Assembly (NCBI GenBank): GCA_028684815.1
Contig: JAQUFE010000006.1
Span: 1-64,000, forward strand
Source: Sulfurimonas sp.
GTDB taxonomy: Bacteria > Campylobacterota > Campylobacteria > Campylobacterales > Sulfurimonadaceae
Length of the DNA stretch: 64,000 bases
Reading direction: 5' to 3'
Position numbers and translations under genes: made by a program. Position 1 is the first letter of the stretch. Each line of letters starts with the position of its first letter. The notes beneath the pieces are model-generated. The model did not search any database, had not been told where the DNA came from, and saw only the letters and a list, made by a program, of their open reading frames with translations. This document shows positions 28,471 through 36,652 of the stretch, in pieces.

Positions 28471-28520
28471 GGAACCGCGAACTCTAGGAATGCTAACCAA
28501 TGGCAATCTCCACGATGTTT
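28471..28520 (-). repeat. Dispersed intergenic repeat, copy 2
   Basis: GGAATGCTAACCAATGGCAA followed by TCTCCACGAT, the reverse-complement relative of the copy at 22519-22570, with similarity spreading over about 70 bp. It lies between convergent genes, beside an imperfect inverted repeat (GGACCTCCGAACTTGTT with AACAAGTCTGAGGTTCC). Confidence 0.5.
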
Positions 28521-28571
28521 CGGGGAGATTAGGCTTTTAAGTTGAGCTAACTTTGAGTGAGTTTGAAGTTT

Positions 28572-29693
28572 TTAGGTAGTAGGGATGAGAGTTATCTCAG
28601 TAATCTCACTACTAGCACCCAGACGCATAGGTGGTCCCCAAAATCCTGTGCCTTTGTTTACATAGATTTGTAACTCATCGTTGTGTTGATGGAGTCCACT
28701 TATATAAGGCTGTTGTAGTTTTACTAAAAACATAAAAGGGAAAAGCTGTCCTCCATGCGTGTGACCACTTAGCATCAAATCTACACTATGGGTTACTTCA
28801 TCTATATATCGTGGTTGATGTGCTAAAAGAACTGTAGGTGACTCTTTTAGAGCACTTAGCGCTTTGTTGATATCTGGCAAATAGGTATTGGTTCTATATC
28901 CAAAAACATCATAAACTCCAGCTAAGTTAAAGCCCTCATCTTCATCGCCAATATATACATTTTCATTCTCTAAAACTCTGATGTTAAGCTCTTTTAGGGT
29001 TTCTATAATTTTGGAGATATCGTGAAAATACTCATGATTTCCAGCCACAAAAAAAGTCCCATAAGTAGATTTTAGATGCCCAAGCTCTGCTAAAATATCT
29101 CTAGCTCTACTAATCTCAATATCTACCAAATCCCCAGTAATAACTACTAAATCAACTCTTAGTGCATTTACTCTTTGCACCATATCTCTTATAAAAGCTC
29201 TGTCAATAAGTCCGCCTATGTGGATGTCGCTGAGTTGAGCTATTTTGTAAGACTTTTTGAGTTTTTTTATCTCTACATCTACTTTTTCAAGCTTAATATC
29301 ACTTGCATTGTAGATGGACTTTGCACTTAGAGTAGATGCAAGAGCTAGTGAAGAGATATCGAGTGAGCGCTTGAAAAAATCTCTTCTTTTTTTTGAGACT
29401 TTAGTTTTTTTAAGAATAATCCTTGATATATCATAAATAATAGCAGTACAAAAGAGCAAAAAAAGCACACCAATAGGAAGTGAGAACAAAAAGTAAAGCC
29501 AATTTGGAAAATCTACATAGTAGCGACCTGACATGTAGCCAATAATGCCAAAAAAGTTTACAAACAAAAAGATTCTAAAGTAAAACTTTTGCGTCGGTTT
29601 TATATCAAGAAAAGCTATAAATCTTCTAGAAATATAGATGTGCAGAAGTATAAAAACACCTAAAAAGGCAACAAAAAATAGTAATGGATTCAT
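28572..29693 (-). CDS. Membrane-anchored calcineurin-like metallophosphoesterase
   Basis: A 373-residue protein with three or four N-terminal transmembrane helices (about 2-22, 37-57, 65-90). A basic stretch with a twin-arginine-like RRDFFKR leads to a phosphoesterase domain. The metal-binding motifs are all present: LSDIHIGG, VVITGDLVD, FFVAGNHEYFHD, and the C-terminal LMLSGHTHGGQLFPF. It resembles the YkuE/YaeI group, which includes UDP-2,3-diacylglucosamine and other phosphoesterases, but the substrate cannot be assigned. It is convergent with the methyltransferase gene. Confidence 0.87.
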   Translation of the reverse strand: MNPLLFFVAFLGVFILLHIYISRRFIAFLDIKPTQKFYFRIFLFVNFFGIIGYMSGRYYVDFPNWLYFLFSLPIGVLFLLFCTAIIYDISRIILKKTKVSKKRRDFFKRSLDISSLALASTLSAKSIYNASDIKLEKVDVEIKKLKKSYKIAQLSDIHIGGLIDRAFIRDMVQRVNALRVDLVVITGDLVDIEISRARDILAELGHLKSTYGTFFVAGNHEYFHDISKIIETLKELNIRVLENENVYIGDEDEGFNLAGVYDVFGYRTNTYLPDINKALSALKESPTVLLAHQPRYIDEVTHSVDLMLSGHTHGGQLFPFMFLVKLQQPYISGLHQHNDELQIYVNKGTGFWGPPMRLGASSEITEITLIPTT

Positions 29694-29787
29694 GTTTGAA
29701 GTATAGCAAAGAAAACTAAACTACGAAGTTTAATAGGAATTTATAATTCACAGATATAATTCTACAAACACATCAAGGAGAATCAAT

Positions 29788-30414
29788 ATGATTAAGTTGT
29801 TTTTATCGTTAGTTTTGGCATTTAGTGTCTCTCTTGCTGCAGGTGAGATGGGAAAAACAAAAGGCTCTTGCATCTTAAGTCAAGAAGGAAATGTAGTTGT
29901 TAACTGGGAATCTTACAAGACTCCAAAAAAAGTAGGAGTAGGTGGTTCTTTTGATAAAGTTACTTACACAGCAGCCGCTGCTGAGGGAAATAACTTCCGC
30001 GAAATCTTAGTAGGTTCTAGCGTAGTTATAGAGACACCAAGTGTTAACTCTAAGCATGAGAGTAGAGATGAGACTCTAGTTAAGTTTTTCTTCAATCAAA
30101 TGAAAGACACTGTGATAAAAGCTAAAATAGTTGATATCAAGTCAGACAAAAGAATGAAAGGCAAGCCAAAAACTGGAGAGATGAGTGTCGAGATAACTAT
30201 GAACGGAGTTACTAAAGTAGTTCCGATGAAGTATGTTTTTGACAAAGGAGACTTAAGTGCAAAAGGTAGCATAGATTTACTAGACTTTAGCGCAAGTAAA
30301 GCCCTTAGCTCTATCAACGAAGCTTGTTACGACCTTCACGAAGGTAAAACATGGAGCGATGTTGGTATCAGTTTTTCTACAAAAATCAAGTTTGATCTTT
30401 GTAATACTAAGTAG
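29788..30414 (+). CDS. YceI-family periplasmic protein
   Basis: A 208-residue protein with a signal peptide (MIKLFLSLVLAFSVSLAAG) and a lipocalin-like beta-barrel of the YceI family. The family binds isoprenoid or amide lipids in known structures. Visible features are KVGVGGSFDKVTYT near the start of the mature protein and the closing EACYDLHEG and KFDLCNTK strands with two cysteines. An AAGGAG site precedes the ATG. A bidirectional hairpin separates it from the convergent hsdM gene. Confidence 0.85.
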   Translation: MIKLFLSLVLAFSVSLAAGEMGKTKGSCILSQEGNVVVNWESYKTPKKVGVGGSFDKVTYTAAAAEGNNFREILVGSSVVIETPSVNSKHESRDETLVKFFFNQMKDTVIKAKIVDIKSDKRMKGKPKTGEMSVEITMNGVTKVVPMKYVFDKGDLSAKGSIDLLDFSASKALSSINEACYDLHEGKTWSDVGISFSTKIKFDLCNTK

Positions 30415-30429
30415 AGAAAATAGTTAAAC

Positions 30430-30471
30430 TTTTGTATGATGAGAAGTAAAAAAGCTTCAAGTCATACAAAA
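30430..30471. terminator. Bidirectional hairpin between yceI-like gene and hsdM
   Basis: A perfect outer stem, TTTTGTATGA/TCATACAAAA, with a smaller inner GAAG/CTTC stem. It is placed just after two convergent stop codons. Confidence 0.65.
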
Positions 30472-30475
30472 TATT

Positions 30476-32128
30476 TTAATAGATAGGTAATATCGATAAT
30501 CCAAGCTCTTTTAAAAATTTATTGTGTTCTTTTGTATATTTGACAATGTCTTTTTCTAAATCTACAAGCTTTTTATTCTTTTCTTTTAAATCTATTTTCT
30601 TTTCTTCCTTGGCTGTACTTATGTATCTTGATATATTGAGGTTGTAGCCCTCTTCTTCGATTCGTTCTATAGAAATTTTCTTAGAATATCTATCTTCCTC
30701 TGTTCTGTTTTTATAGGTGTTAACTATCTTCTCAATGTCATTTGGCTCACCATCCTCTCCTGTACGCAAGCGGTTTTGACGCTTACCCTTTGCAAAATGT
30801 TCACTTGCATTTATAAACAGAACATCATCGGACATTTTACATCTTTTAAGTACTAAGATGCATACGGGGATACCTGTAGAGAAAAATAGATTTGAAGGCA
30901 GACCAATAACTGTATCGATATAGCCTTTTTCTAATAACTTTCGTCTAATTCTCTCCTCTGCGCCTCCACGAAAAAGTACGCCATGAGGTAGGATAATAGC
31001 CATAGTTCCAGCATCATCTAAAAAGTTAAATCCATGAAGCAAAAAGGCAAAATCTGCAGCTGATTTTGGAGCAACTCCAAAAGCGGCAAAACGGATATCT
31101 TTAGCCATCTCTTCACTTGAATCCCATCTATAACTAAAAGGTGGATTAGCAACAATAGCATCAAATTTCATCTGTTTATTTGGATTTTTCTCTTTTAAAA
31201 TATCCCAATCATTTGTTAAAGAATCACCGTGAAATATCTCAAACTCATTATCTTTTACACCATGAAGAAGCATATTCATTCGTGCAAGGTTATAAGTAGT
31301 TATGTTTTTTTCTTGACCATAGATTTTTCCTATAGTTCCCTCATGACCTAGATGTTTTTTTACATTTAAAAGAAGTGAGCCTGAACCGCAAGCAAAATCA
31401 AAAACTTTATCAAGCCTTTTCTTTTTACCTGTGCGAGGGTCTTGAGAGTCAAGGGTAACTATCTGAGAAAGGATCGTGGAAATCGCCTGAGGAGTATAAA
31501 ACTCCCCTGCTTTTTTACCACTCCCTGCAGCAAACTGCCCTATAAGGTACTCATAAGCATCCCCTAACTTATCACTATCGGTTGAAAACTCTTTAATTCC
31601 ACTAGCGATTTTACTGATAATTTCACAAAGTTTTTTATTACGATCTTTGGGAGTTTTACCTAATTTTTCAGAACTTAGATTTATTTCTGAAAATAGTCCT
31701 GCAAAACTACTCTCAAAAGACTCATCTTCAATATGCTTAAACCCTTTCTCTAAAGTTATAAAGAGTTCAGAATCATGTGTCCGTGCCATCTCGGCTATAC
31801 TATCCCATGTAAACTCTGGAGGTATAACATAATGCACTTTTTTTCGCATCATCTTTTCAAACATTTTTATATCATCAGGATTTTTGTTGTACCAAATTTG
31901 AAGTGGAGTCGATACTTTAAGTTGCTGCATAACATCTTGAGGTGTATCATCTGGATAATCAGACCCAAGCTCTTTTTTTACAGCTTTTTCATAGTTGCTT
32001 GATAGATAGCGTAAAAACAGAAATGAAAGCATATAATCACGAAAATCATCCGCATTCATAGCACCTCGTAAATCATTAGCAATCTCCCAAAGTATCTTAC
32101 CTAGTCTGTTTTTTTCTTCTTCGCTCAT
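30476..32128 (-). CDS. hsdM: Type I restriction-modification methyltransferase subunit HsdM
   Basis: HsdM forms the M2S modification enzyme with HsdS and methylates adenine. The 550-residue protein has an N-terminal helical HsdM_N domain (LGKILWEIANDLRGAMNAD), the SAM motif VFDFACGSGSLLLNV, and the catalytic NPPF motif in AIVANPPFSYRW. A C-terminal helical region contacts the S subunit. It is the last gene of the operon and its start overlaps the ATPase stop (ATGA). The hsdR-hsdS-x-x-x-x-hsdM order, with extra genes between S and M, is unusual compared with plain hsdRMS. Confidence 0.95.
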   Translation of the reverse strand: MSEEEKNRLGKILWEIANDLRGAMNADDFRDYMLSFLFLRYLSSNYEKAVKKELGSDYPDDTPQDVMQQLKVSTPLQIWYNKNPDDIKMFEKMMRKKVHYVIPPEFTWDSIAEMARTHDSELFITLEKGFKHIEDESFESSFAGLFSEINLSSEKLGKTPKDRNKKLCEIISKIASGIKEFSTDSDKLGDAYEYLIGQFAAGSGKKAGEFYTPQAISTILSQIVTLDSQDPRTGKKKRLDKVFDFACGSGSLLLNVKKHLGHEGTIGKIYGQEKNITTYNLARMNMLLHGVKDNEFEIFHGDSLTNDWDILKEKNPNKQMKFDAIVANPPFSYRWDSSEEMAKDIRFAAFGVAPKSAADFAFLLHGFNFLDDAGTMAIILPHGVLFRGGAEERIRRKLLEKGYIDTVIGLPSNLFFSTGIPVCILVLKRCKMSDDVLFINASEHFAKGKRQNRLRTGEDGEPNDIEKIVNTYKNRTEEDRYSKKISIERIEEEGYNLNISRYISTAKEEKKIDLKEKNKKLVDLEKDIVKYTKEHNKFLKELGLSILPIY

Positions 32129-33297
32129 TGTTGACTCTCTTGTGTAATTTCTTCAGGGAAAAGTTCAGGATTAAAATTATATTTTTCTACAAAACTCTTA
32201 AAAATTTTACGAAAATGTTCTTTATTTTCATCTACCATTTCTTTTGGTTCAAATAAAGAATAATTTCCATGGCTTAATATATTTATCATTCGTGAGTAAA
32301 TTTTTTCTTCCTCTTCTGAAGTTGATTGTATACAATCAGAAAATTTCTTTAATCCTAAAAAAGTAGAAGTTTTTTCCATAATATTTCGTAAAATATTAAA
32401 ATGAAATGCATAAAGTTTACCACTTTCTACTGCTTGATGTAATTCTTTTATAGTGGCTACATGATGAAAAAAAGGTGTTTCTTTTGTATATTGCAATGTA
32501 TATTCATCAGTTTCTTTATTTTTATTTAGAAAATATGGTTTTAACTTTTTTGTTTCATTGAGCTCGTTCCACATAACATTGTAAAAGAGTGAATGGTGAG
32601 AAGATATAATGACTTTTAATTTGTTGTCTTTTTCTTTTAAAAGTTGAGCTAAATGACTTGCTACATATATTGCATTATTATCATCAAGTGATGAGATAGG
32701 GTCATCAATATATAAGTATTTTACCCATTTATACTCTTCATGTTCATCTATTGCTAGCTGTGCAATAGCAAGAAAAAAACACCATATAAATATGCTTTCT
32801 TCTCCTCGTGAAATTTTAATACTATCAATAGTTGTCATAGTTCCATCAATTAAAACTTCACGGCTAAAATTTACAGCCCGATATTTAATTTCTTTTTCTG
32901 TAACAATATCAATTCCATCTTGAATTTTTATTGAAAATTTAAAATCTACATAACGATGTAAAAAATTTCTTATTTTATCTTCTATTTCTAAACTTTCTAA
33001 ATCAGGAAAAAATTTAGAATGGGCATTCATAGTCAAAACTCTTTCACTATCACCTTCTAAATCATTATCCCAATGAAAAAGATCCTCTGTAAAAGCATTA
33101 AAATAAAGTGTGTCAGGTTTTGTATTGCTTTTCCCAATATCTTTGAAAGCTGTTGATAAACGGGTTTTGCCTATTCCATTATATGCAAATAGTAAAATAT
33201 AATTATTCTCTTTTGAATTTTGATTCTTTTTTAAATCCTTACGCAAGTAAGTTACTAATTCTTCAATTATTGGAAATTTATGTATCGTTTGGCTCAT
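32125..33297 (-). CDS. PrrC/RloC-like ABC-type ATPase, candidate anticodon nuclease
   Basis: A 390-residue protein. The ATPase part has Walker A YNGIGKTRLS (Lys44), the signature SRGEES (about 163), Walker B with YIDDPISSLDDNN (about 196-208), and the H-loop ISSHH. DDP-SSLD is typical of the PrrC/RloC ATPase group. The C-terminal domain carries Arg304-x3-Glu308 and His343, plus an Arg336-x6-His343 HEPN-like motif. This closely parallels the Arg320-Glu324-His356 triad of the E. coli PrrC anticodon nuclease (396 aa). Like prrC it is embedded in a type I RM operon, with ATGA overlaps on both sides. It probably cleaves tRNA when the RM complex is disturbed by phage; this is inference. Confidence 0.75.
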   Translation of the reverse strand: MSQTIHKFPIIEELVTYLRKDLKKNQNSKENNYILLFAYNGIGKTRLSTAFKDIGKSNTKPDTLYFNAFTEDLFHWDNDLEGDSERVLTMNAHSKFFPDLESLEIEDKIRNFLHRYVDFKFSIKIQDGIDIVTEKEIKYRAVNFSREVLIDGTMTTIDSIKISRGEESIFIWCFFLAIAQLAIDEHEEYKWVKYLYIDDPISSLDDNNAIYVASHLAQLLKEKDNKLKVIISSHHSLFYNVMWNELNETKKLKPYFLNKNKETDEYTLQYTKETPFFHHVATIKELHQAVESGKLYAFHFNILRNIMEKTSTFLGLKKFSDCIQSTSEEEEKIYSRMINILSHGNYSLFEPKEMVDENKEHFRKIFKSFVEKYNFNPELFPEEITQESQQ

Positions 33298-33695
33298 ATC
33301 TTCTTCACTTTTACTTCAAGCTGCTGTAACTCTTCAAGGTCTTGCATGTCCGCTTCAATTGCCTCTTGTTTTTTTCGCTTTGCATCAAAAGTTAGATAAA
33401 CAGCTTCAACCATTTTTTTCATCTGCTCGTGGCTGATGCTTCCATATCCTTTTAAAAGTTCCTTATCGTTAAACTCTATAATGCGGTCTATGTTTTCTCT
33501 CCAAAATTCCATTGTTATATCTTGGTGATTTTTTGCTCTAAGTTCTGCTGTTTCTAAAAATACAACTACAAAACGGTTCAAGCTGTCAAGTTTATCTGCA
33601 CGGCTTGTAACTATCTCTGTGATAGTTGTTAAGTAATCCTTAACAACTGAATTTCTATCCACTTCCCTTTCTTCAAACATGTTTAATATATGCAT
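33294..33695 (-). CDS. Small helical protein preceding the PrrC-like gene
   Basis: A 133-residue, mostly alpha-helical, soluble protein with a charged coiled-coil-like C-terminus (EAIEADMQDLEELQQLEVKVKK). I recognise no family. Its stop overlaps the start of the PrrC-like ATPase gene by 4 bp (ATGA), so the two products are probably made in fixed ratio. A partner or antitoxin-like role towards the ATPase is a context guess only. Confidence 0.65.
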   Translation of the reverse strand: MHILNMFEEREVDRNSVVKDYLTTITEIVTSRADKLDSLNRFVVVFLETAELRAKNHQDITMEFWRENIDRIIEFNDKELLKGYGSISHEQMKKMVEAVYLTFDAKRKKQEAIEADMQDLEELQQLEVKVKKI

Positions 33696-33733
33696 GCGGT
33701 GTTGTAGATAATAATATTGTTTTCTTCTTGCAT

Positions 33734-34726
33734 CTACTCTCCTAAAATATTTACTATAAGATTTATCACGGTTTCTTTTTGTGCTGGATCGCTTTTAGCA
33801 GTCATGAGTGACAGTGCTACAAGAGCGTTATCATTGATTTTTATCTCACCATTAGTTTTGTAAAGCATATTGTTTTTTGACAAAAAAAGTATAAACATAA
33901 AAGCTCCGATGCGTTTATTGCCATCATTAAACGGATGTCCCTTAATGATGTAATAAAGCAGATTTGCCGCTTTTTCTTCGACACTAGGAAGCAGATCAAC
34001 ACCTCCAAATGTTTGATAGATGTTTCGCACCATTCCATTAAACTCTCCAGCTTTTTCTCTTCCAAAAAGCTCTGTAGCCTCACCTTTTCTTATTAGCTCA
34101 TTTTTTAGTTGTGCGATAGCCTCTTTTGCCTCATCAAAATCCAAAATAAACTTTGCCTCTTTTGGTTCGATGTTTAGATGTAAAGAGTCCTCATCATAGC
34201 CTTGCAGTAGTGACCAAGTACGAGAATAATTAAATATCATATCCAACAAACCTTTAGCTTCATGAAGTCCAAGTTCACTTTGTGAAATAGTATTTTGTAG
34301 TAATGATATAGTCTTGTTTAATTCTTGAAGCCCTTTTTGCTCTAATCTTTTTTGGTTGAGTGCATAGCCGTTTATAAGATATTCTTTAAGAACTTTGGTT
34401 GCCCAGACTCTAAAGCTTGTGGCTTTTTTAGAATTTACTCTATAGCCTAAAGAGATAATCACATCGAGGTTATAAAACTCTACTTCTCGTTTGACTTCTC
34501 TACCACCCTCATTTTGAACTGTTGCATTTTTTGCAACAGTTGAACTTCTCTCTAGCTCACCCTCTTTAAAAATATTTTTTATATGTTTTGAGATAACAGA
34601 CTTATCTCTATCAAAAAGCATTTCCATCTGCTTTTGATTCAGCCATATAGTGTCGTTTTTGAGCGATACATCAAGCTTTATCTCTCCGTTAGTATCTTTG
34701 TAGATAATAATGTTGTTTTTATTCAT
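33734..34726 (-). CDS. RhuM-like and Fic/Doc fusion protein
   Basis: A 330-residue protein in two parts. The N-terminal third is a RhuM-type domain (IWLNQKQMEMLFDRDKSVIS, FYNLDVIISLGYRVNSKK), which includes a predicted DNA-binding segment. The C-terminal third is a Fic/Doc domain with a complete motif, HPFNDGNKR (about 264-272). Fic proteins usually transfer AMP or phosphate onto protein targets. RhuM genes are known as extra ORFs within Campylobacter type I RM loci. It lies 3 bp after the 4-TM gene and 38 bp before the 133-aa gene. Role in this operon unknown; toxin-like or regulatory action is possible. Confidence 0.82.
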   Translation of the reverse strand: MNKNNIIIYKDTNGEIKLDVSLKNDTIWLNQKQMEMLFDRDKSVISKHIKNIFKEGELERSSTVAKNATVQNEGGREVKREVEFYNLDVIISLGYRVNSKKATSFRVWATKVLKEYLINGYALNQKRLEQKGLQELNKTISLLQNTISQSELGLHEAKGLLDMIFNYSRTWSLLQGYDEDSLHLNIEPKEAKFILDFDEAKEAIAQLKNELIRKGEATELFGREKAGEFNGMVRNIYQTFGGVDLLPSVEEKAANLLYYIIKGHPFNDGNKRIGAFMFILFLSKNNMLYKTNGEIKINDNALVALSLMTAKSDPAQKETVINLIVNILGE

Positions 34727-34729
34727 TTA

Positions 34730-35434
34730 TCAAGCCCCTTTTTTTTGGGTGTTGTTGAGTGAGTTAGTCATTTCTTTACTAATATAAAATTTCTCAATTA
34801 TAGGAGCAGTCACTTTATACCAATGAATAAAAAGTTTCAAATCATTTATTTTCGACTCTTCAGTTCTTAAAACTGAAACTAAACCGTAAGAAAAATATGT
34901 AATAATCAGAAGAGCAAAGAAAAATATCCACAAAATAGATAGTTCAGTCTTATCAAAAATACTATTTATCAACATTCCCCAAACTGTTAATAATCCAATA
35001 AAAATCGGTGTTTTTAGTATCTCGAACTTTTTCAAGCTTAATTCTTTTTCAATAATTTTAAGAACCATATTCTCGTCTAATTGAAGCTTTTCTTCTTGTA
35101 TGCTTTCAAAAAATATTAATGCACGAATACCTCGCCAATGTATTTCATTTTGTTTTATAAAAGCTTTACTACTTTCCCCAAAGTAGCTTATTGCCTTGTT
35201 GTTGATATATTTAAAATAAAAGAAGATACTAAACATCACAATCAAGCCAAATAAAATAATAATCCAACTGCTATTCTCTTCACTATAATAAATACTACCG
35301 ATAGACAGAATTAAAAATACTGCAAAAATAGTTTTGGAAATGTACCTATTGCCAAATTTTGTTTCAATCACTGATAAATTTGAGTTATTAAACGCTTCTA
35401 AAACTTTTAAATAATTTGTTTCTTCACTAATCAT
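34730..35434 (-). CDS. Four-helix membrane protein embedded in RM operon
   Basis: A 234-residue protein with four hydrophobic helices in two pairs (about 30-47, 54-75, 143-160, 168-188), separated by a charged middle segment of about 70 residues. I recognise no family. It is 2 bp after hsdS and 3 bp before the RhuM-Fic gene, so it is part of the operon. Membrane proteins coupled to defence loci often act as effectors, but there is no direct evidence here. Confidence 0.65.
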   Translation of the reverse strand: MISEETNYLKVLEAFNNSNLSVIETKFGNRYISKTIFAVFLILSIGSIYYSEENSSWIIILFGLIVMFSIFFYFKYINNKAISYFGESSKAFIKQNEIHWRGIRALIFFESIQEEKLQLDENMVLKIIEKELSLKKFEILKTPIFIGLLTVWGMLINSIFDKTELSILWIFFFALLIITYFSYGLVSVLRTEESKINDLKLFIHWYKVTAPIIEKFYISKEMTNSLNNTQKKGA

Positions 35435-35436
35435 TT

Positions 35437-36648
35437 TTATTTTACCTCTTTTGATGGAAAAAGTTGTTGCATTAGCCCTTTTTTATGCTCATTTAGTGTT
35501 TCTACTTTTTTGGTTTGAGAAGTGATGAGTTCATCGATGGAGCTTAGGCAATTGGCTATTTTTTGTTGCTCTTCTTTTTTTGGTGCAAATATTGGGAGTA
35601 ATTTTATAATTTCAGCATTTAAATTTAGAACAGCTGCACCCGCTGCATTATTTGAAAAATATGTTTGACTTGCATCTGATGAGATAAAATAATATAAAAA
35701 ATCCCTATCAAATTTTTGGTCAATTTTTGTGATAGCAATCCAACCATCATGAATACATGCTTTTATTTTTAATATATAAGGACGACCAAAGCTCATAGAA
35801 TTAGAAAGAATCAAATCGCCAGGATTAACTTCTCTTGTTTTACTTAATGCGGTTGGCAAAACTTTTTCTTGCGTTTGAAGAACATATTTTGAATCTTTAT
35901 TTATGTCTCCAATTTTAAGCCAATTTAGTCCATCTTCGTTGGCTGTAAGATAACTTTCTATAGGTCGAGGAGAACCACCTCGCAAAATTTGAGAAATACC
36001 GCCAAGTTGTTTTTCTTCCCACTTAGGGGCATTTTTAAACTCAGGAAATCGCAATTTTGGTACTTCTTCCTCATCTTGTGGGAAAAGTTGTTGCATTAGC
36101 CCTTTTTTATGTTCTTTTAGTGCTTCTACTTTTTCAGATTGAGCAGTGATAAGGTTATCAATAGAAGAGAGGCAATTAGCGATTTTTTGTTGTTCATCTG
36201 TTGATGAAGAAATTGGAATAGGGATAATATCAAGCATAGCTTTATTTAATTTTGGTTGAGCCATCCCCGTTAAAAAATCGTCTAATTTTATTGAGTTTAG
36301 ATAGTTTTCAACAATAATTTGCGTGTATTTATTTTTAAATTTTAAAACATGAGCATGATTATTTACCCATGTTTTTCCAGAAATTGAAAAAGCAATTGGA
36401 TAAGTTCTTACAACTAAATTTGCACCATCTTCTGAAATACAAAGTAATTCTTCATCAAAAATATAATCATTCACAAAATCAACAATTCCTGATGCTCCAT
36501 AGTAAGGAATATTCCCCTTCGAACGGATATTTGATGTAATTGGAACTCTTTTATTATCAAGGTTTTCGGCTAATTTTTTTAATGGCTTTATTTCCCATTC
36601 AGGCTCATTCAAAAAATCAGGAAACCGTAACTCAGGCAAGTTTTTCAT
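35437..36648 (-). CDS. hsdS: Type I restriction-modification specificity subunit HsdS
   Basis: HsdS gives DNA target specificity through two target-recognition domains, each followed by a conserved helical spacer. I start at MKNLPELRFPDF, the typical HsdS beginning, with AAGAG upstream; an earlier in-frame ATG at 36663 would overlap hsdR. Each half ends with a near-identical spacer, QQKIANCLSSIDNLITAQSE and QQKIANCLSSIDELITSQTK, then HKKGLMQQLFP. Residues 1-145 and about 200-340 are the two variable TRDs. The repeated DNA could allow TRD exchange. Target sequence cannot be predicted. Confidence 0.93.
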   Translation of the reverse strand: MKNLPELRFPDFLNEPEWEIKPLKKLAENLDNKRVPITSNIRSKGNIPYYGASGIVDFVNDYIFDEELLCISEDGANLVVRTYPIAFSISGKTWVNNHAHVLKFKNKYTQIIVENYLNSIKLDDFLTGMAQPKLNKAMLDIIPIPISSSTDEQQKIANCLSSIDNLITAQSEKVEALKEHKKGLMQQLFPQDEEEVPKLRFPEFKNAPKWEEKQLGGISQILRGGSPRPIESYLTANEDGLNWLKIGDINKDSKYVLQTQEKVLPTALSKTREVNPGDLILSNSMSFGRPYILKIKACIHDGWIAITKIDQKFDRDFLYYFISSDASQTYFSNNAAGAAVLNLNAEIIKLLPIFAPKKEEQQKIANCLSSIDELITSQTKKVETLNEHKKGLMQQLFPSKEVK

Positions 36649-36652
36649 CTCT

